Source: Amycolatopsis albispora
GTDB lineage: Bacteria; Actinomycetota; Actinomycetes; Mycobacteriales; Pseudonocardiaceae
DNA length: 64,000 nucleotides
Direction: 5' to 3'
Assembly (NCBI RefSeq): GCF_003312875.1
Contig: NZ_CP015163.1
Span: forward strand, 5,084,001-5,148,000
Positions 10,086 to 18,839 of this stretch are shown here, piece after piece. The translations under genes were made by a program, and so were the position numbers. The first letter of the stretch is position 1, and each line of letters opens with the position of its first letter. Under the pieces are notes generated by a model that was not told the DNA's origin, searched no databases, and worked only from the letters and a program-made list of their open reading frames with translations.

Positions 10086-11288
10086 CTACATCACGGTGTA
10101 GCCCGCGCGCTGCAGTTCGGTGGCGACCTCGGTGCAGTGCTCCGGCCCCCGCGTCTCCAGGTTCAGCGAGACCTCGACCTCGCCCAGCCGCAGCGCGCCC
10201 GAGATGCGCGAGTGCTCCACGTCCACCACGTTCGCGCCCAGCCCGCTCACCTTCGACAGCACGCCGGCCAGTGAACCCGGCCGGTCCGGCACCCGCAGCC
10301 GCAGCTTCAGGTACCGCCCGCCCGCGGTCATGCCGTGCTGGATGATCTGCAGCAACAGCAGCGGATCGACGTTCCCGCCGGACAGCACGGCCACGATCGG
10401 CGGTTCGAAGACACCCGGGTGCTGCAACAACGCGGCCACCGCCGCCGCACCGGCCGGCTCGACCACCAGCTTCCGGCGTTCCAGGCACAGCAGCACCGCG
10501 CGCGACAGCGACTCCTCGGTCACCGTCACCACGTCGTCCACCATCTGGGACACGTGCGCGTAGCTGACCGGCCCCGGCTCACCGACCGCGATCCCGTCGG
10601 CCATCGTGCTCAGCTCGGTCAGCCGCACCGGCGCGCCCGCCGCGAGCGAAGGCGGGTACGCGGCCGCGTTCTCGGCCTGCACGCCGACCACCTTGACCTC
10701 CGGGCGCAGGGCCTTCACCGCCGAGGCGACGCCGCCGACCAGTCCCCCGCCGCCGGTGGCGACCAGGATGGTGGCCACGCCGGGCACCTGTTCGAGCACC
10801 TCCAGCCCGACGGTGCCCTGCCCGGCGATGACGTCCGGGTGGTCGAACGGGTGGATGAACACCGCGCCGGTCTGCTCGGCGAACGCGATGGCCTCGGCCA
10901 GTGTTTCCTCCAGCACCGCGCCGTGCAGGTGCACGTCGGCGCCGTATCCCCTGGTCGCGGCCAGTTTCGGCAGCGGGACGCGTTCGGGCATGAACACGGT
11001 GGACTTCGCGCCGAGCAGCGCGGCGGCCAGCGCCACGCCCTGCGCGTGGTTGCCCGCGCTCGCCGCGACGACACCGCGGGCGCGTTCCTCCTCGCTCAGC
11101 CCGTGGATCCGGGTGTACGCGCCGCGGATCTTGAACGACCCGGTGCGCTGGAGGTTCTCGCACTTGAGGTGGACGGGACCGCCGTGGAGCCGGCGCAGGT
11201 CACGCGCGTGCTCCATCGGGGTCTTGCGGACCACGCCGGCCAACAGGGTTCGGGCCGCCTGGATCCGGTCGAGACTGACCAGTTGCAT
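10086..11288 (-). CDS. ilvA: Threonine ammonia-lyase with ACT domain
   Basis: This PLP enzyme deaminates threonine to 2-oxobutanoate, the first step toward isoleucine. The 400-residue protein has the PLP lysine in G-S-F-K-I-R-G-A, S-A-G-N-H-A-Q-G and the phosphate-binding G-G-G-G-L-V. A single ACT-like regulatory domain follows residue ~330. The length matches the shorter threonine dehydratase form rather than the ~500-residue two-ACT IlvA. It starts at the ATG at 11288. Confidence 0.92.
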   Translation of the reverse strand: MQLVSLDRIQAARTLLAGVVRKTPMEHARDLRRLHGGPVHLKCENLQRTGSFKIRGAYTRIHGLSEEERARGVVAASAGNHAQGVALAAALLGAKSTVFMPERVPLPKLAATRGYGADVHLHGAVLEETLAEAIAFAEQTGAVFIHPFDHPDVIAGQGTVGLEVLEQVPGVATILVATGGGGLVGGVASAVKALRPEVKVVGVQAENAAAYPPSLAAGAPVRLTELSTMADGIAVGEPGPVSYAHVSQMVDDVVTVTEESLSRAVLLCLERRKLVVEPAGAAAVAALLQHPGVFEPPIVAVLSGGNVDPLLLLQIIQHGMTAGGRYLKLRLRVPDRPGSLAGVLSKVSGLGANVVDVEHSRISGALRLGEVEVSLNLETRGPEHCTEVATELQRAGYTVM

Positions 11289-11385
11289 GCCTGGGGATCA
11301 TGCCAGCTTCAGCGGCTTCGGCGGAGTACGCGGGCCGGACCAGGTACCCTGAACTCGTCACCGGTTTTCCACAGGGAGTGAAAGC

Positions 11386-11634
11386 ATGTCACGGGTGTCC
11401 ACCGCGGGCCGGTCGGTCGGCGTGCTGCCCCTGATCGCCGGCGTCGCCTCGGCCATCGCGCTCACCGGCGCGGCCTTCTACACCGTGGAGGCGGCCAGCT
11501 GCGGGGATCCCGGCCAGTACATCCGCCACGACGACCACCTCGAGCTGGTCGGTGGCTGCGTGGACGGCAGCTCGCTGCCGCACTCCCCGGAGAAAACGGG
11601 CAACGAGGCCGTCCCGCAGAACTACCGCCCCTAG
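11386..11634 (+). CDS. Small exported or membrane-anchored protein, unknown
   Basis: This 82-residue protein starts at the ATG at 11386 with AGGGAG upstream. A hydrophobic segment at about 12-33 would be a signal sequence or anchor. The short extracytoplasmic part has two cysteines (A-S-C-G-D and G-G-C-V-D) likely to pair. No family is recognised. It converges on metB, sharing CTAG as overlapping stop codons. Confidence 0.72.
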   Translation: MSRVSTAGRSVGVLPLIAGVASAIALTGAAFYTVEAASCGDPGQYIRHDDHLELVGGCVDGSSLPHSPEKTGNEAVPQNYRP

Positions 11635-12788
11635 CCGAGCGCCTTCAGCAGGTCGTCCAGCAGGTCGCGGCTGTCTTCGATGCCGACCGACAGGCGCAGC
11701 AGCTCGGCCGGTACCTGCAGGGTCGAACCGGCCACGCTGGCGTGCGTCATGCGGCCGGGGTGCTCGATCAGCGACTCGATGCCGCCGAGGGACTCGGCGA
11801 GGATGAACAGCTCGGTCCGCGCGGCGGTGTCCAGCGCGGCCTGCTCACCGTCGGCGTGGGTGAACGAAACCATGCCGCCGAACCGGCGCATCTGCTTCGC
11901 CGCGATCTCGTGGCCAGGGTGCCCGGGCAGGCCCGGGTAGTAGACCTTGGCCACCTTCGGGTGCGCGACCAGCGCGTTCGCGATCAGCTCGGCGTTGTCG
12001 CAGTGCCGCTCCATCCGCACCGCGAGCGTCTTCAGGCCGCGCAGGGTGAGGAAGGCGTCGAACGGGCCGGGCACCGCGCCCGCGGTGTTCCGCAAGAAAA
12101 AGAGCTGCTCGCGCAGCTCGTCCTCGCTGGTGATGACCGCGCCGCCGACCACATCCGAATGGCCGCCCAGGTACTTCGTCGTCGAGTGCAGCACCACGTC
12201 GGCGCCGAGCGACAGCGGGTTCTGCAGGTACGGGGTGGCGAAGGTGTTGTCCACCGCCAGCCGCGCGCCCGCCGAGTGCGCCAGGCCGGACAGCGCGGCG
12301 ATGTCGGCGATGCCGAGCAGCGGGTTGGTCGGCGACTCGCACCAGATCAGCTTGGTCTCGGGGCGGATCGCGGCCCGCACCTCGTCCAGGTCGGACAGGT
12401 GGGCCACCGAGTACTCCACGCCCCAGTGCGCGAGCACCTTGTCGATCAGCCGGAAGGTGCCGCCGTAGGCGTCGTCACCGAGGACCAGGTGGTCGCCGGG
12501 GCGGAGCAGGGTGCGCAGCACGGCGTCGGTGGCGGCCATGCCGGAGGCGAAGGCGAGGCCGTGACGGCCGCCTTCCAGGGAGGCCAGCGCCTGCTCGAGC
12601 GCGGTGCGCGTGGGGTTGGCGGTACGCGAGTACTCGTAGTCGCCCTCGCGGGTACCGCCCACGCCGTCCTGGGCGTAGGTCGAGGTCTGGTAAATCGGCA
12701 CGATGACCGCACCGGTTCGCGGATCGGGTTCCTGGCCCGCGTGGATCGCGCGCGTTTCGAACCCGAACCTGAAGACGTCGTCAACCAT
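11631..12788 (-). CDS. metB: Cystathionine gamma-synthase / PLP transsulfuration enzyme
   Basis: The 385-residue protein is a Cys/Met-metabolism PLP enzyme. The PLP lysine is in S-T-T-K-Y-L-G-G-H-S-D, with Y-S-R-x-x-N-P-T-R near residue 50 and R-L-S-V-G-I-E near the end. The start F-E-T-R-A-I-H-A-G-Q-E-P-D-P and the length favour cystathionine gamma-synthase, though gamma-lyase activity cannot be excluded. cbs lies 3.3 kb away, so both halves of transsulfuration are nearby. A TACCCT box 6 nt before the ATG suggests a leaderless mRNA. Confidence 0.9.
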   Translation of the reverse strand: MVDDVFRFGFETRAIHAGQEPDPRTGAVIVPIYQTSTYAQDGVGGTREGDYEYSRTANPTRTALEQALASLEGGRHGLAFASGMAATDAVLRTLLRPGDHLVLGDDAYGGTFRLIDKVLAHWGVEYSVAHLSDLDEVRAAIRPETKLIWCESPTNPLLGIADIAALSGLAHSAGARLAVDNTFATPYLQNPLSLGADVVLHSTTKYLGGHSDVVGGAVITSEDELREQLFFLRNTAGAVPGPFDAFLTLRGLKTLAVRMERHCDNAELIANALVAHPKVAKVYYPGLPGHPGHEIAAKQMRRFGGMVSFTHADGEQAALDTAARTELFILAESLGGIESLIEHPGRMTHASVAGSTLQVPAELLRLSVGIEDSRDLLDDLLKALG

Positions 12789-12891
12789 GATCCCAGGGTA
12801 CGACGAACGGGCGACCGTCCCGTCAGGTGGGACGGACCTCACGGGACTGGACGCGGCAGCACCCGAGCCGGATACTGCCGCGCCCGGTGGC

Positions 12892-13452
12892 TCAGCCCTG
12901 CCGCAGGTACCGTCCGGTCGGCGGAACGGCGGCGAGCACCAGCGTGGCGATCGCGGGCAGGGCCACGATGACCGCCATGCCCATGGTGCCGCCGACCACC
13001 GCGCCACTGGCCCCGACCTCGGAGGCGACGATCGAGGTGTTCACGATGGCCAGCACGCTGGACACCAGCGCCAGCGCGCACCCGGCGATCACCATCCACC
13101 GGCCGGCCGGCTTCTTCACGAAGATCAGGATGCCGCCGACGAGCAGCAGCACGGCCTCGACGCCGATCAGCCCGATGCCGATCATGCTGATCACCGGGAG
13201 CTCACCGCCGAAGTCGGCCAGCACGACGATGGTGCTGATGGCGGAGAACAGTCCCCACAGCGCGCCGAGCACGGCCAGCACGCCCGCGGTGATCGCGGTG
13301 CCGCCGCTGGGCTTCGGCTGCATGGCACCCGGGTACGCGGGCGGCGCGGCCGGGTACGGCTGCGCGGGGTAGCCGCCCGAGTTCGGGTACTGCGCCGGTT
13401 GCCCGCCGGTGCCGGGGTACTGCTGGTACTGCGGTTGGTTCGGTTGTGTCAC
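12892..13452 (-). CDS. Pro/Gln/Tyr-tailed four-helix membrane protein
   Basis: This 186-residue protein starts at the GTG at 13452. The N-terminal ~48 residues are rich in Pro, Gln, Tyr and Gly; four hydrophobic helices follow, with a short basic C-terminus. No named family is recognised. It is the last of four similar genes on this strand (down from 15953), all with low-complexity cytoplasmic tails and four-helix cores, suggesting local duplication. Confidence 0.8.
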   Translation of the reverse strand: MTQPNQPQYQQYPGTGGQPAQYPNSGGYPAQPYPAAPPAYPGAMQPKPSGGTAITAGVLAVLGALWGLFSAISTIVVLADFGGELPVISMIGIGLIGVEAVLLLVGGILIFVKKPAGRWMVIAGCALALVSSVLAIVNTSIVASEVGASGAVVGGTMGMAVIVALPAIATLVLAAVPPTGRYLRQG

Positions 13453-13468
13453 TTGTCTAACTCCCCAT

Positions 13469-13942
13469 TCACCGGGCGGGTGGCTCCATCGGTCGGTCAG
13501 CGTAGCTGGCCGGTCGGACAGAATCCGGCGAATCGGCGTCCTCGTGCACCCATCGTTCGGTCGCGGGCACCATGACCAGGCCCAACGTCACGATCGCGGG
13601 CACGATGGTGATGATCAGCACCGCCCCGGCCATGGCGAAACCGGCGCCCGCGGCGCTGTCGGTCAGCCCGGTGAGCCCGCCCAGGATGACCAGCAGGTAA
13701 CTCAGCAGGGCCGCGCACACCCCGGCGATCACCATCAGCCGCCCGTACGGACGCCGCCGCAGCAGCTTCACCGAGCCCGGCAGCAGCAACGCGGCCACCG
13801 CCAGGTTGAACCCGACCCCGACCACCACCTGGAACCAGCCCGCCTCGGTGGTGACCAGCGAGGTTGCCGCCGCGACCAGGCCGAACAGGTGCCACAGGCC
13901 GCCGAGCAGCGCCAGCACCCCGGCGGCGACCGCGGTCTTCAC
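13469..13942 (-). CDS. Four-helix membrane protein, paralogue-like
   Basis: This 157-residue protein starts at the GTG at 13942. It lacks the Pro-rich N-terminal tail of its neighbours and begins directly with a helix. Four hydrophobic segments are visible, with P-Y-G-R-L-M-V-I-A-G-V in the middle resembling P-A-G-R-W-M-V-I-A-G-C of the next gene, so the two are probably duplicates. One base separates its start from the stop of the gene upstream, which implies coupling. Function unknown. Confidence 0.78.
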   Translation of the reverse strand: MKTAVAAGVLALLGGLWHLFGLVAAATSLVTTEAGWFQVVVGVGFNLAVAALLLPGSVKLLRRRPYGRLMVIAGVCAALLSYLLVILGGLTGLTDSAAGAGFAMAGAVLIITIVPAIVTLGLVMVPATERWVHEDADSPDSVRPASYADRPMEPPAR

Positions 13943-13943
13943 C

Positions 13944-14513
13944 TCACCAGCCCTGTTGCGGCGGGTATCCCTGCGGCGGGCCGTAGATCGGCTGCGCCTG
14001 CGGTTTGTGGCCGAGGTACCGGAAGGTGGCCGGCAGCACGGCGAGGATCAGCGTGAGCGGCGCGAGCACCATGATCATGAACCGCAGGATGGCCTCGGAC
14101 TGCGCGAATTCGAACACCGCCTCGTAGTGGCGGCCGTAGAGGCGGTCCCAGAGCGTCGGCTCGATGAACACCGCCACCGCGCCGAGCAGCGAGGAGAACA
14201 GCAGCAGGATCGCGCCCGCGGTGGCGCGGAAGAACGTGATCAGCGCGCCGACCAGGCCGAACAACGCGCAGGCGGCGAGCATGCCGTAGTAGGTGAGCAC
14301 CCCGCCGGGCAGGTCGTCGAGGCCGATCGCGACCGGCATGTCGATGAACAGCTCGGCGATGGTGAGGTAACCCGCCGTCCCGGCGAGCACCAAGCCGAGC
14401 ACCGCCGCGATGATCGCGGTGGCCCCGCTCGGACGGCGTTGCGGCGCGGGATAGCCCTGCTGCGCGGGGTAACCGGGGCCCGGCTGTGCCTGATATCCGT
14501 ACGGGTTCGTCAC
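13944..14513 (-). CDS. Pro/Gly-tailed membrane protein
   Basis: This 189-residue protein starts at the GTG at 14513 (V-T-N-P-Y-G-Y-Q); the open frame continues upstream but without tail-like composition. A short Pro/Gln/Gly-rich N-terminus precedes four membrane helices, and the C-terminus is again Pro/Gln/Tyr-rich. It is directly followed by the next gene with a 1-base gap. Function unknown. Confidence 0.78.
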   Translation of the reverse strand: MTNPYGYQAQPGPGYPAQQGYPAPQRRPSGATAIIAAVLGLVLAGTAGYLTIAELFIDMPVAIGLDDLPGGVLTYYGMLAACALFGLVGALITFFRATAGAILLLFSSLLGAVAVFIEPTLWDRLYGRHYEAVFEFAQSEAILRFMIMVLAPLTLILAVLPATFRYLGHKPQAQPIYGPPQGYPPQQGW

Positions 14514-14571
14514 GGGCTTCTCCCAGGTGGCTCGCGAGTCCTCAGGCAGCCACCCTAGCGGGCCGGACCCG

Positions 14572-14607
14572 AAAAAAGGTGCCCTCGGCGCAACGGCCGA
14601 GGGCACC
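14572..14607 (-). terminator. Intrinsic terminator after the 441-residue membrane protein
   Basis: The arms at 14578-14589 and 14596-14607 form a perfect 12-bp GC-rich stem, followed on the minus strand by TTTTTT (complement of 14572-14577). It lies 20 bp after the stop at 14628. Confidence 0.92.
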
Positions 14608-14627
14608 CTCATCGAGCTGTTATCCGG

Positions 14628-15953
14628 TCACCACTGCTGCGGGGGCTGCTGCCCCGGCGGCGGCGGGAAACCACCGGGCGGCGGGGGCTGCTGCCCCGGC
14701 TGCCCGAACGCGGGCGGCTGGCCGTGCTGGCCCTGCTGCCCCGGCTGGCCCTGCTGCGGGAACCCACCGCTGGGCGGCCCCTGCGGCTGGCCGAAGCCAC
14801 CGCTCGGCGGACCCTGCGGCGGCTGGCCGAACCCGCCACTCGGCGGGCCCTGGGGCGGGAAGCCACCCGGACCACCCGGAGGCGGGCCGAAGGCACCACC
14901 GGGAGGCGGGCCACCGAAGCCACCGGGACCACCGGGGCCACCCTGACCGGGACCACCGAAGGCGGACCCGCTCTCGATGCCGACCCACGGCTGGGTCTGC
15001 GGGAAGAAGCCGAGCACACCGGCACCAGCCGTGAGCAGGCCGACGAAGAGGCTGAAAATCATGCCGCCGGCGAAAGCGGCCATCACGGCCGTGATGATGG
15101 TGAAGAGGATCAACGCACCACCGGATGCGGCCAGCACGTACCTCGAGATCGGCTTGCGCATGAAGATCAGAGCCGCACCGGCCACCGCACCGGCGAGTGC
15201 GATAAGCACGAGCACCGCCATGATGACATCCACCGCGTCGTAGAGCGGCGAATCAGCCCAGGTGATGACAACGATCAAGCACAAGATCAGCGACAGGCCG
15301 GCGAGACCGGCGATGGCGCCGGCGATGATCATCGAGATCATCTTGTTGTTGTCACTGCCCCCGCTGGGCGGCGGGCCGTACCCGGGCTGGCCGAAGCCAC
15401 CGGGCTGGCCGGGCGGCGGCCCGAAGCCACCACCGGGCGGCGGGCCGAACCCACCGGGTCCACCAGGTCCGCCGGGCCCACCGGGCCCGCCCTGGGGCTG
15501 GCCGAAGCCGCCGGGACCACCGGGGCCGCCGGGCTGCTGGCCCTGGCCGGGGTCGAACCCGCCGGGCCCGCCGAAGCCGCCGCCGGGCTGGCCGAAGGTG
15601 GCGTTCGGGTTGTCCGCCGCGCTGGGCGGCGGGGCGTACGGAATGGCGGGCGGCGGCTGCGAACCGGGGGGCACCAGCTGGGTGGAGTCCGCACCGGGCT
15701 CACCGCCACCCTGCACCGGGTTCACCACCTGGGTGGCACCGGCGTCACCGGGCTTGGCCGGCTGGACCACCTGCGTCGGCTCGGGGGTGTCGCCGAACTG
15801 GCCGCCCCCGGCCGGGGGCTGGCCCGGCTGCACGACCTGGGTCGGCTCGGCCTGGCCGAACGGGTTTTCCTGTTGCGGGTTGGGACCACTCGGCGGGCCT
15901 TGAGACGGCTGCCCGCCGCCCCAAGGCTGGTCCGGTGGCTGCGGAGCACTCAT
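14628..15953 (-). CDS. Gly/Pro-rich membrane protein with repeated T-Q-V-V motifs
   Basis: This 441-residue protein starts at the ATG at 15953. A ~205-residue N-terminal tail, rich in Gly, Pro and Gln, carries four spaced T-Q-V/L-V motifs (E-P-T-Q-V-V twice, A-T-Q-V-V, S-T-Q-L-V), each followed by Pro within a few residues. Four membrane helices occupy about 210-330. The C-terminal ~110 residues are again Gly/Pro-rich with G-P-P-S-G-G-F repeats. The T-Q-V-V motifs look like docking or Ser/Thr-kinase sites, which is inference. No enzyme domain is seen. Confidence 0.82.
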   Translation of the reverse strand: MSAPQPPDQPWGGGQPSQGPPSGPNPQQENPFGQAEPTQVVQPGQPPAGGGQFGDTPEPTQVVQPAKPGDAGATQVVNPVQGGGEPGADSTQLVPPGSQPPPAIPYAPPPSAADNPNATFGQPGGGFGGPGGFDPGQGQQPGGPGGPGGFGQPQGGPGGPGGPGGPGGFGPPPGGGFGPPPGQPGGFGQPGYGPPPSGGSDNNKMISMIIAGAIAGLAGLSLILCLIVVITWADSPLYDAVDVIMAVLVLIALAGAVAGAALIFMRKPISRYVLAASGGALILFTIITAVMAAFAGGMIFSLFVGLLTAGAGVLGFFPQTQPWVGIESGSAFGGPGQGGPGGPGGFGGPPPGGAFGPPPGGPGGFPPQGPPSGGFGQPPQGPPSGGFGQPQGPPSGGFPQQGQPGQQGQHGQPPAFGQPGQQPPPPGGFPPPPGQQPPQQW

Positions 15954-16071
15954 GTGGGTCTTGAACCCCCTTGACGAGGACCTGGGCTATTCACTCAACT
16001 CGCGCACACGCTATCTGATGGTGGGGTGGAGTGCGCGTAACGCCCCGGCCCCGCCACACGATGGAATTCTT

Positions 16072-17442
16072 CTACCTCCCGGCGAGGAACGCGAGGAGAT
16101 CCTGCCTGGTCACGACCCCGGCCGGCTTGCCGTCGACGAGCACCAGCGCGCCGTCGGCCGCGGTCAGCGCCTTCATCGCCGAGCCGACCGGCTCCCCCGC
16201 GCCCATCGTGGGCAGCGGCGGGGACATGTGCGTCTCCAGCCGGTCGGCCAGCCCGGCCTTGCCGGTGAACAACGCGTCGAGCAGGTCGCGCTCGTTGACC
16301 GCGCCCACCACCTCGGCCGCCATCACCGGCGGTTCCGCGCTGACCACCGGCATCTGGCTGACGCCGAACTCGCGCAGGATGGCCACCGCCTCGCCGACGG
16401 TCTCGTTGGGGTGGCTGTGCACCAGGTCCGGCAGCGAACCGTCCTTGCGCCGCAGCACGTCACCGACGGTGGCGCCGGTCGAGTCCGGGGGCAGGAAGCC
16501 GTAGGAGGCCATCCACGAGTCGTTGAACACCTTGGTCAGGTAGCCGCGGCCGCTGTCGGGCAGCAGCACCACGATCACGTCGTCCTCGGTGCCGCGTTCG
16601 GCGAGCTTCAGCGCGGCGGCCACGGCCATCCCGCACGAGCCGCCGACCAGCAGGCCCTCCTCGCGGGCCAGGCGGCGGGTGACGTGGAAGGAGTCGGCGT
16701 CGGAGATCGGGATGATCTCGTCGGCGACCGACCGGTCATAGGTTTCCGGCCAGAAGTCCTCGCCGACGCCCTCGACCAGGTACGGCCGTCCGCTGCCGCC
16801 CGAGTACACCGAGCCCTCGGGGTCCGCGCCGACCACCTTGACCTTGCCGTCGCTGACCTCCTTGAGGTAGCGCCCGGTGCCGGAGATGGTGCCGCCCGTG
16901 CCGACCCCGGCGACGAAGTGGGTGATCCGGCCGTCGGTCTGCCGCCACAGCTCCGGGCCGGTCGAGTGGTAGTGGCTGGCCGGGTTCTCCGGGTTGGCGT
17001 ACTGGTTCGGCTTCCAGGCGCCCTCGATCTCGCCGACCAGGCGGTCCGAGACGTTGTAGTAGGACTCGGGGTGCTCCGGCGCGACGGCGGTCGGGCAGAC
17101 CACCACCTCGGCGCCGTAGGCCTTGAGCACGTTGCGCTTGTCCTCGCTGACCTTGTCCGGGCAGACGAACACGCACTTGTAGCCCTTGCGCTGGGCGACC
17201 ATGGCCAGCCCGACGCCGGTGTTGCCCGAGGTCGGCTCGACGATCGTGCCGCCGGGCTTCAGCTCGCCCGAGCGCTCGGCCGCCTCCACCATGCGCAGCG
17301 CGATGCGGTCCTTCACGCTCCCGCCGGGGTTGACGTACTCGACCTTCGCCAGCACCAGCGGCTTGAGGCCGTCGGCCAGCGCGTTCAGCTTCACCAGCGG
17401 CGTGTTGCCCACCAGATCGACGATGTGTTCGGCGTACTCCAC
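16072..17442 (-). CDS. cbs: Cystathionine beta-synthase
   Basis: The enzyme condenses serine and homocysteine to cystathionine. The 456-residue protein has the fold-type-II PLP core with the lysine in G-G-S-V-K-D-R-I-A, T-S-G-N-T-G and G-T-G-G-T-I-S-G. Two CBS domains follow from about residue 330, as in actinobacterial and eukaryotic Cbs, and could sense adenosyl ligands. The GTG at 17442 has GGAG upstream. Its leader contains a terminator-like hairpin. With metB nearby, methionine-to-cysteine flux is suggested. Confidence 0.93.
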   Translation of the reverse strand: MEYAEHIVDLVGNTPLVKLNALADGLKPLVLAKVEYVNPGGSVKDRIALRMVEAAERSGELKPGGTIVEPTSGNTGVGLAMVAQRKGYKCVFVCPDKVSEDKRNVLKAYGAEVVVCPTAVAPEHPESYYNVSDRLVGEIEGAWKPNQYANPENPASHYHSTGPELWRQTDGRITHFVAGVGTGGTISGTGRYLKEVSDGKVKVVGADPEGSVYSGGSGRPYLVEGVGEDFWPETYDRSVADEIIPISDADSFHVTRRLAREEGLLVGGSCGMAVAAALKLAERGTEDDVIVVLLPDSGRGYLTKVFNDSWMASYGFLPPDSTGATVGDVLRRKDGSLPDLVHSHPNETVGEAVAILREFGVSQMPVVSAEPPVMAAEVVGAVNERDLLDALFTGKAGLADRLETHMSPPLPTMGAGEPVGSAMKALTAADGALVLVDGKPAGVVTRQDLLAFLAGR

Positions 17443-17461
17443 TCCGGCTCCCTGTTCCGCG

Positions 17462-17497
17462 AAAAGGCGCGCCCGGTCGGGGCGCGCTTACACCCTA
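17462..17497 (-). promoter_or_regulatory. TAGGGT box and GC hairpin in the cbs leader
   Basis: On the minus strand TAGGGT (17492-17497) is a plausible -10. Just downstream, GCGCGCCC and GGGCGCGC (17467-17474 with 17480-17487) form an 8-bp stem followed by TTTT (17462-17465). The hairpin would lie at the extreme 5' end of the cbs mRNA, 20-40 nt before the start codon. An attenuating role is only a possibility. Confidence 0.45.
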
Positions 17498-17578
17498 ACC
17501 GGCCGCGGGGCTTGCCCTGCGGCGCCGAGCGTGGAGGATGGGTGAGCGCCCGCTTAGTTGACTCGAAGGAGAACCACC

Positions 17579-18799
17579 ATGCCCGAAGCCGTGATCGTGT
17601 CCGCCGCGCGTTCCCCGATCGGGCGTGCCAACAAGGGGTCGCTGGTCAGCATGCGCCCCGACGACCTGGCCGTGCAGATGGTGCGTGCCGCGCTGGACAA
17701 GGTGCCGCAGCTCGACCCCGCGGCGATCGACGACCTGATGCTCGGCTGCGGCCTGCCCGGCGGTGAGTCCGGCTTCAACATGGGCCGCGCGGTGGCCGTC
17801 GAGCTGGGTTACGACCACCTGCCCGGCTGCACCGTCACCCGCTACTGCTCGTCGAGCCTGCAGACCACCCGGATGGCGCTGCACGCGATCAAGGCGGGCG
17901 AGGGCGACGTGTTCATTTCCGCCGGGGTGGAGACCGTCTCGCGGTTCTCCAAGGGCAGTTCGGACTCGTGGCCGGACACGCACAACCCGCTGTTCGCCGA
18001 GGCCGAGCAGCGCACGAAGGAGACCGCCGAGCAGGGCGCGGACAGCTGGACCGACCCGAGGGAGAACGGGCAGCTGCCCGACGTCTACATCGCGATGGGC
18101 CAGACCGCGGAGAACCTGGCGCGGCTGAAGAACGTCTCCCGCGAGGAGATGGACGAGTTCGGCGTCCGGTCGCAGAACCTGGCGGAGAAGGCGATCGCCG
18201 ACGGGTTCTGGGCCAAGGACATCACGCCGGTGACGCTGCCCGACGGCACGGTGGTGGCCAAGGACGACGGGCCGCGCGCCGGAGTCACGCTGGAGGGCGT
18301 GTCCGGGCTGAAGCCGGTGTTCCGGCCGGACGGCCGGGTCACCGCGGGCAACTGCTGCCCGCTCAACGACGGTGCCGCGGCGCTGGTGGTGATGTCCGAC
18401 ACGAAGGCCAAGGAACTCGGGATCACGCCGCTGGCGCGCGTGGTGTCCACCGGGGTTTCCGGGCTGTCGCCGGAAATCATGGGCTACGGGCCGGTCGAGG
18501 CTTCGCGTCAGGCGCTCGCGCGGGCCGGGCTGTCCATCGGGGACATCGACCTGGTGGAGATCAACGAGGCGTTCGCCGCGCAGGTCATCCCGTCGTACCA
18601 GGATCTCGGGATCGATCTGGAGAAGCTGAACGTCAACGGCGGCGCGATCGCGGTCGGGCACCCGTTCGGCATGACCGGGGCGCGCATCACCTCGACGCTG
18701 ATCAACTCGCTGCAGCACCACGACAAGCAGTTCGGCCTGGAGACCATGTGCGTCGGTGGCGGGCAGGGCATGGCGATGGTGCTGGAGCGCCTGTCCTGA
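17579..18799 (+). CDS. Thiolase (acetyl-CoA C-acyltransferase)
   Basis: This 406-residue protein carries out acyl-CoA thiolysis or acetoacetyl-CoA synthesis. The acyl-accepting cysteine is C90 in R-Y-C-S-S-S-L-Q, with the catalytic His in G-H-P-F-G-M-T-G and the second Cys in M-C-V-G-G-G-Q-G-M. The ATG at 17579 has GAAGGAG upstream. It stands alone, divergent from cbs, so a fatty-acid degradation role is inferred from family only. Confidence 0.92.
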   Translation: MPEAVIVSAARSPIGRANKGSLVSMRPDDLAVQMVRAALDKVPQLDPAAIDDLMLGCGLPGGESGFNMGRAVAVELGYDHLPGCTVTRYCSSSLQTTRMALHAIKAGEGDVFISAGVETVSRFSKGSSDSWPDTHNPLFAEAEQRTKETAEQGADSWTDPRENGQLPDVYIAMGQTAENLARLKNVSREEMDEFGVRSQNLAEKAIADGFWAKDITPVTLPDGTVVAKDDGPRAGVTLEGVSGLKPVFRPDGRVTAGNCCPLNDGAAALVVMSDTKAKELGITPLARVVSTGVSGLSPEIMGYGPVEASRQALARAGLSIGDIDLVEINEAFAAQVIPSYQDLGIDLEKLNVNGGAIAVGHPFGMTGARITSTLINSLQHHDKQFGLETMCVGGGQGMAMVLERLS

Positions 18800-18804
18800 G
18801 CCGT

Positions 18805-18832
18805 ACCGGGTGCGCGGGCCCCCGCGCACCCG
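18805..18832. terminator. 13-bp GC hairpin between thiolase and YeeE/YedE
   Basis: CCGGGTGCGCGGG (18805-18817) and its complement (18820-18832) form a very strong stem between two convergent genes. There is no T-run on either side, so it may act with other factors. Confidence 0.55.
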
Positions 18833-18839
18833 GGTCCGG

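Noticed and set aside
14724..15974. 416-codon + strand frame over the Gly/Pro-rich membrane protein
   Set aside because: Its residues mirror the repeated codons of the real gene, which has a start, helices and a terminator.
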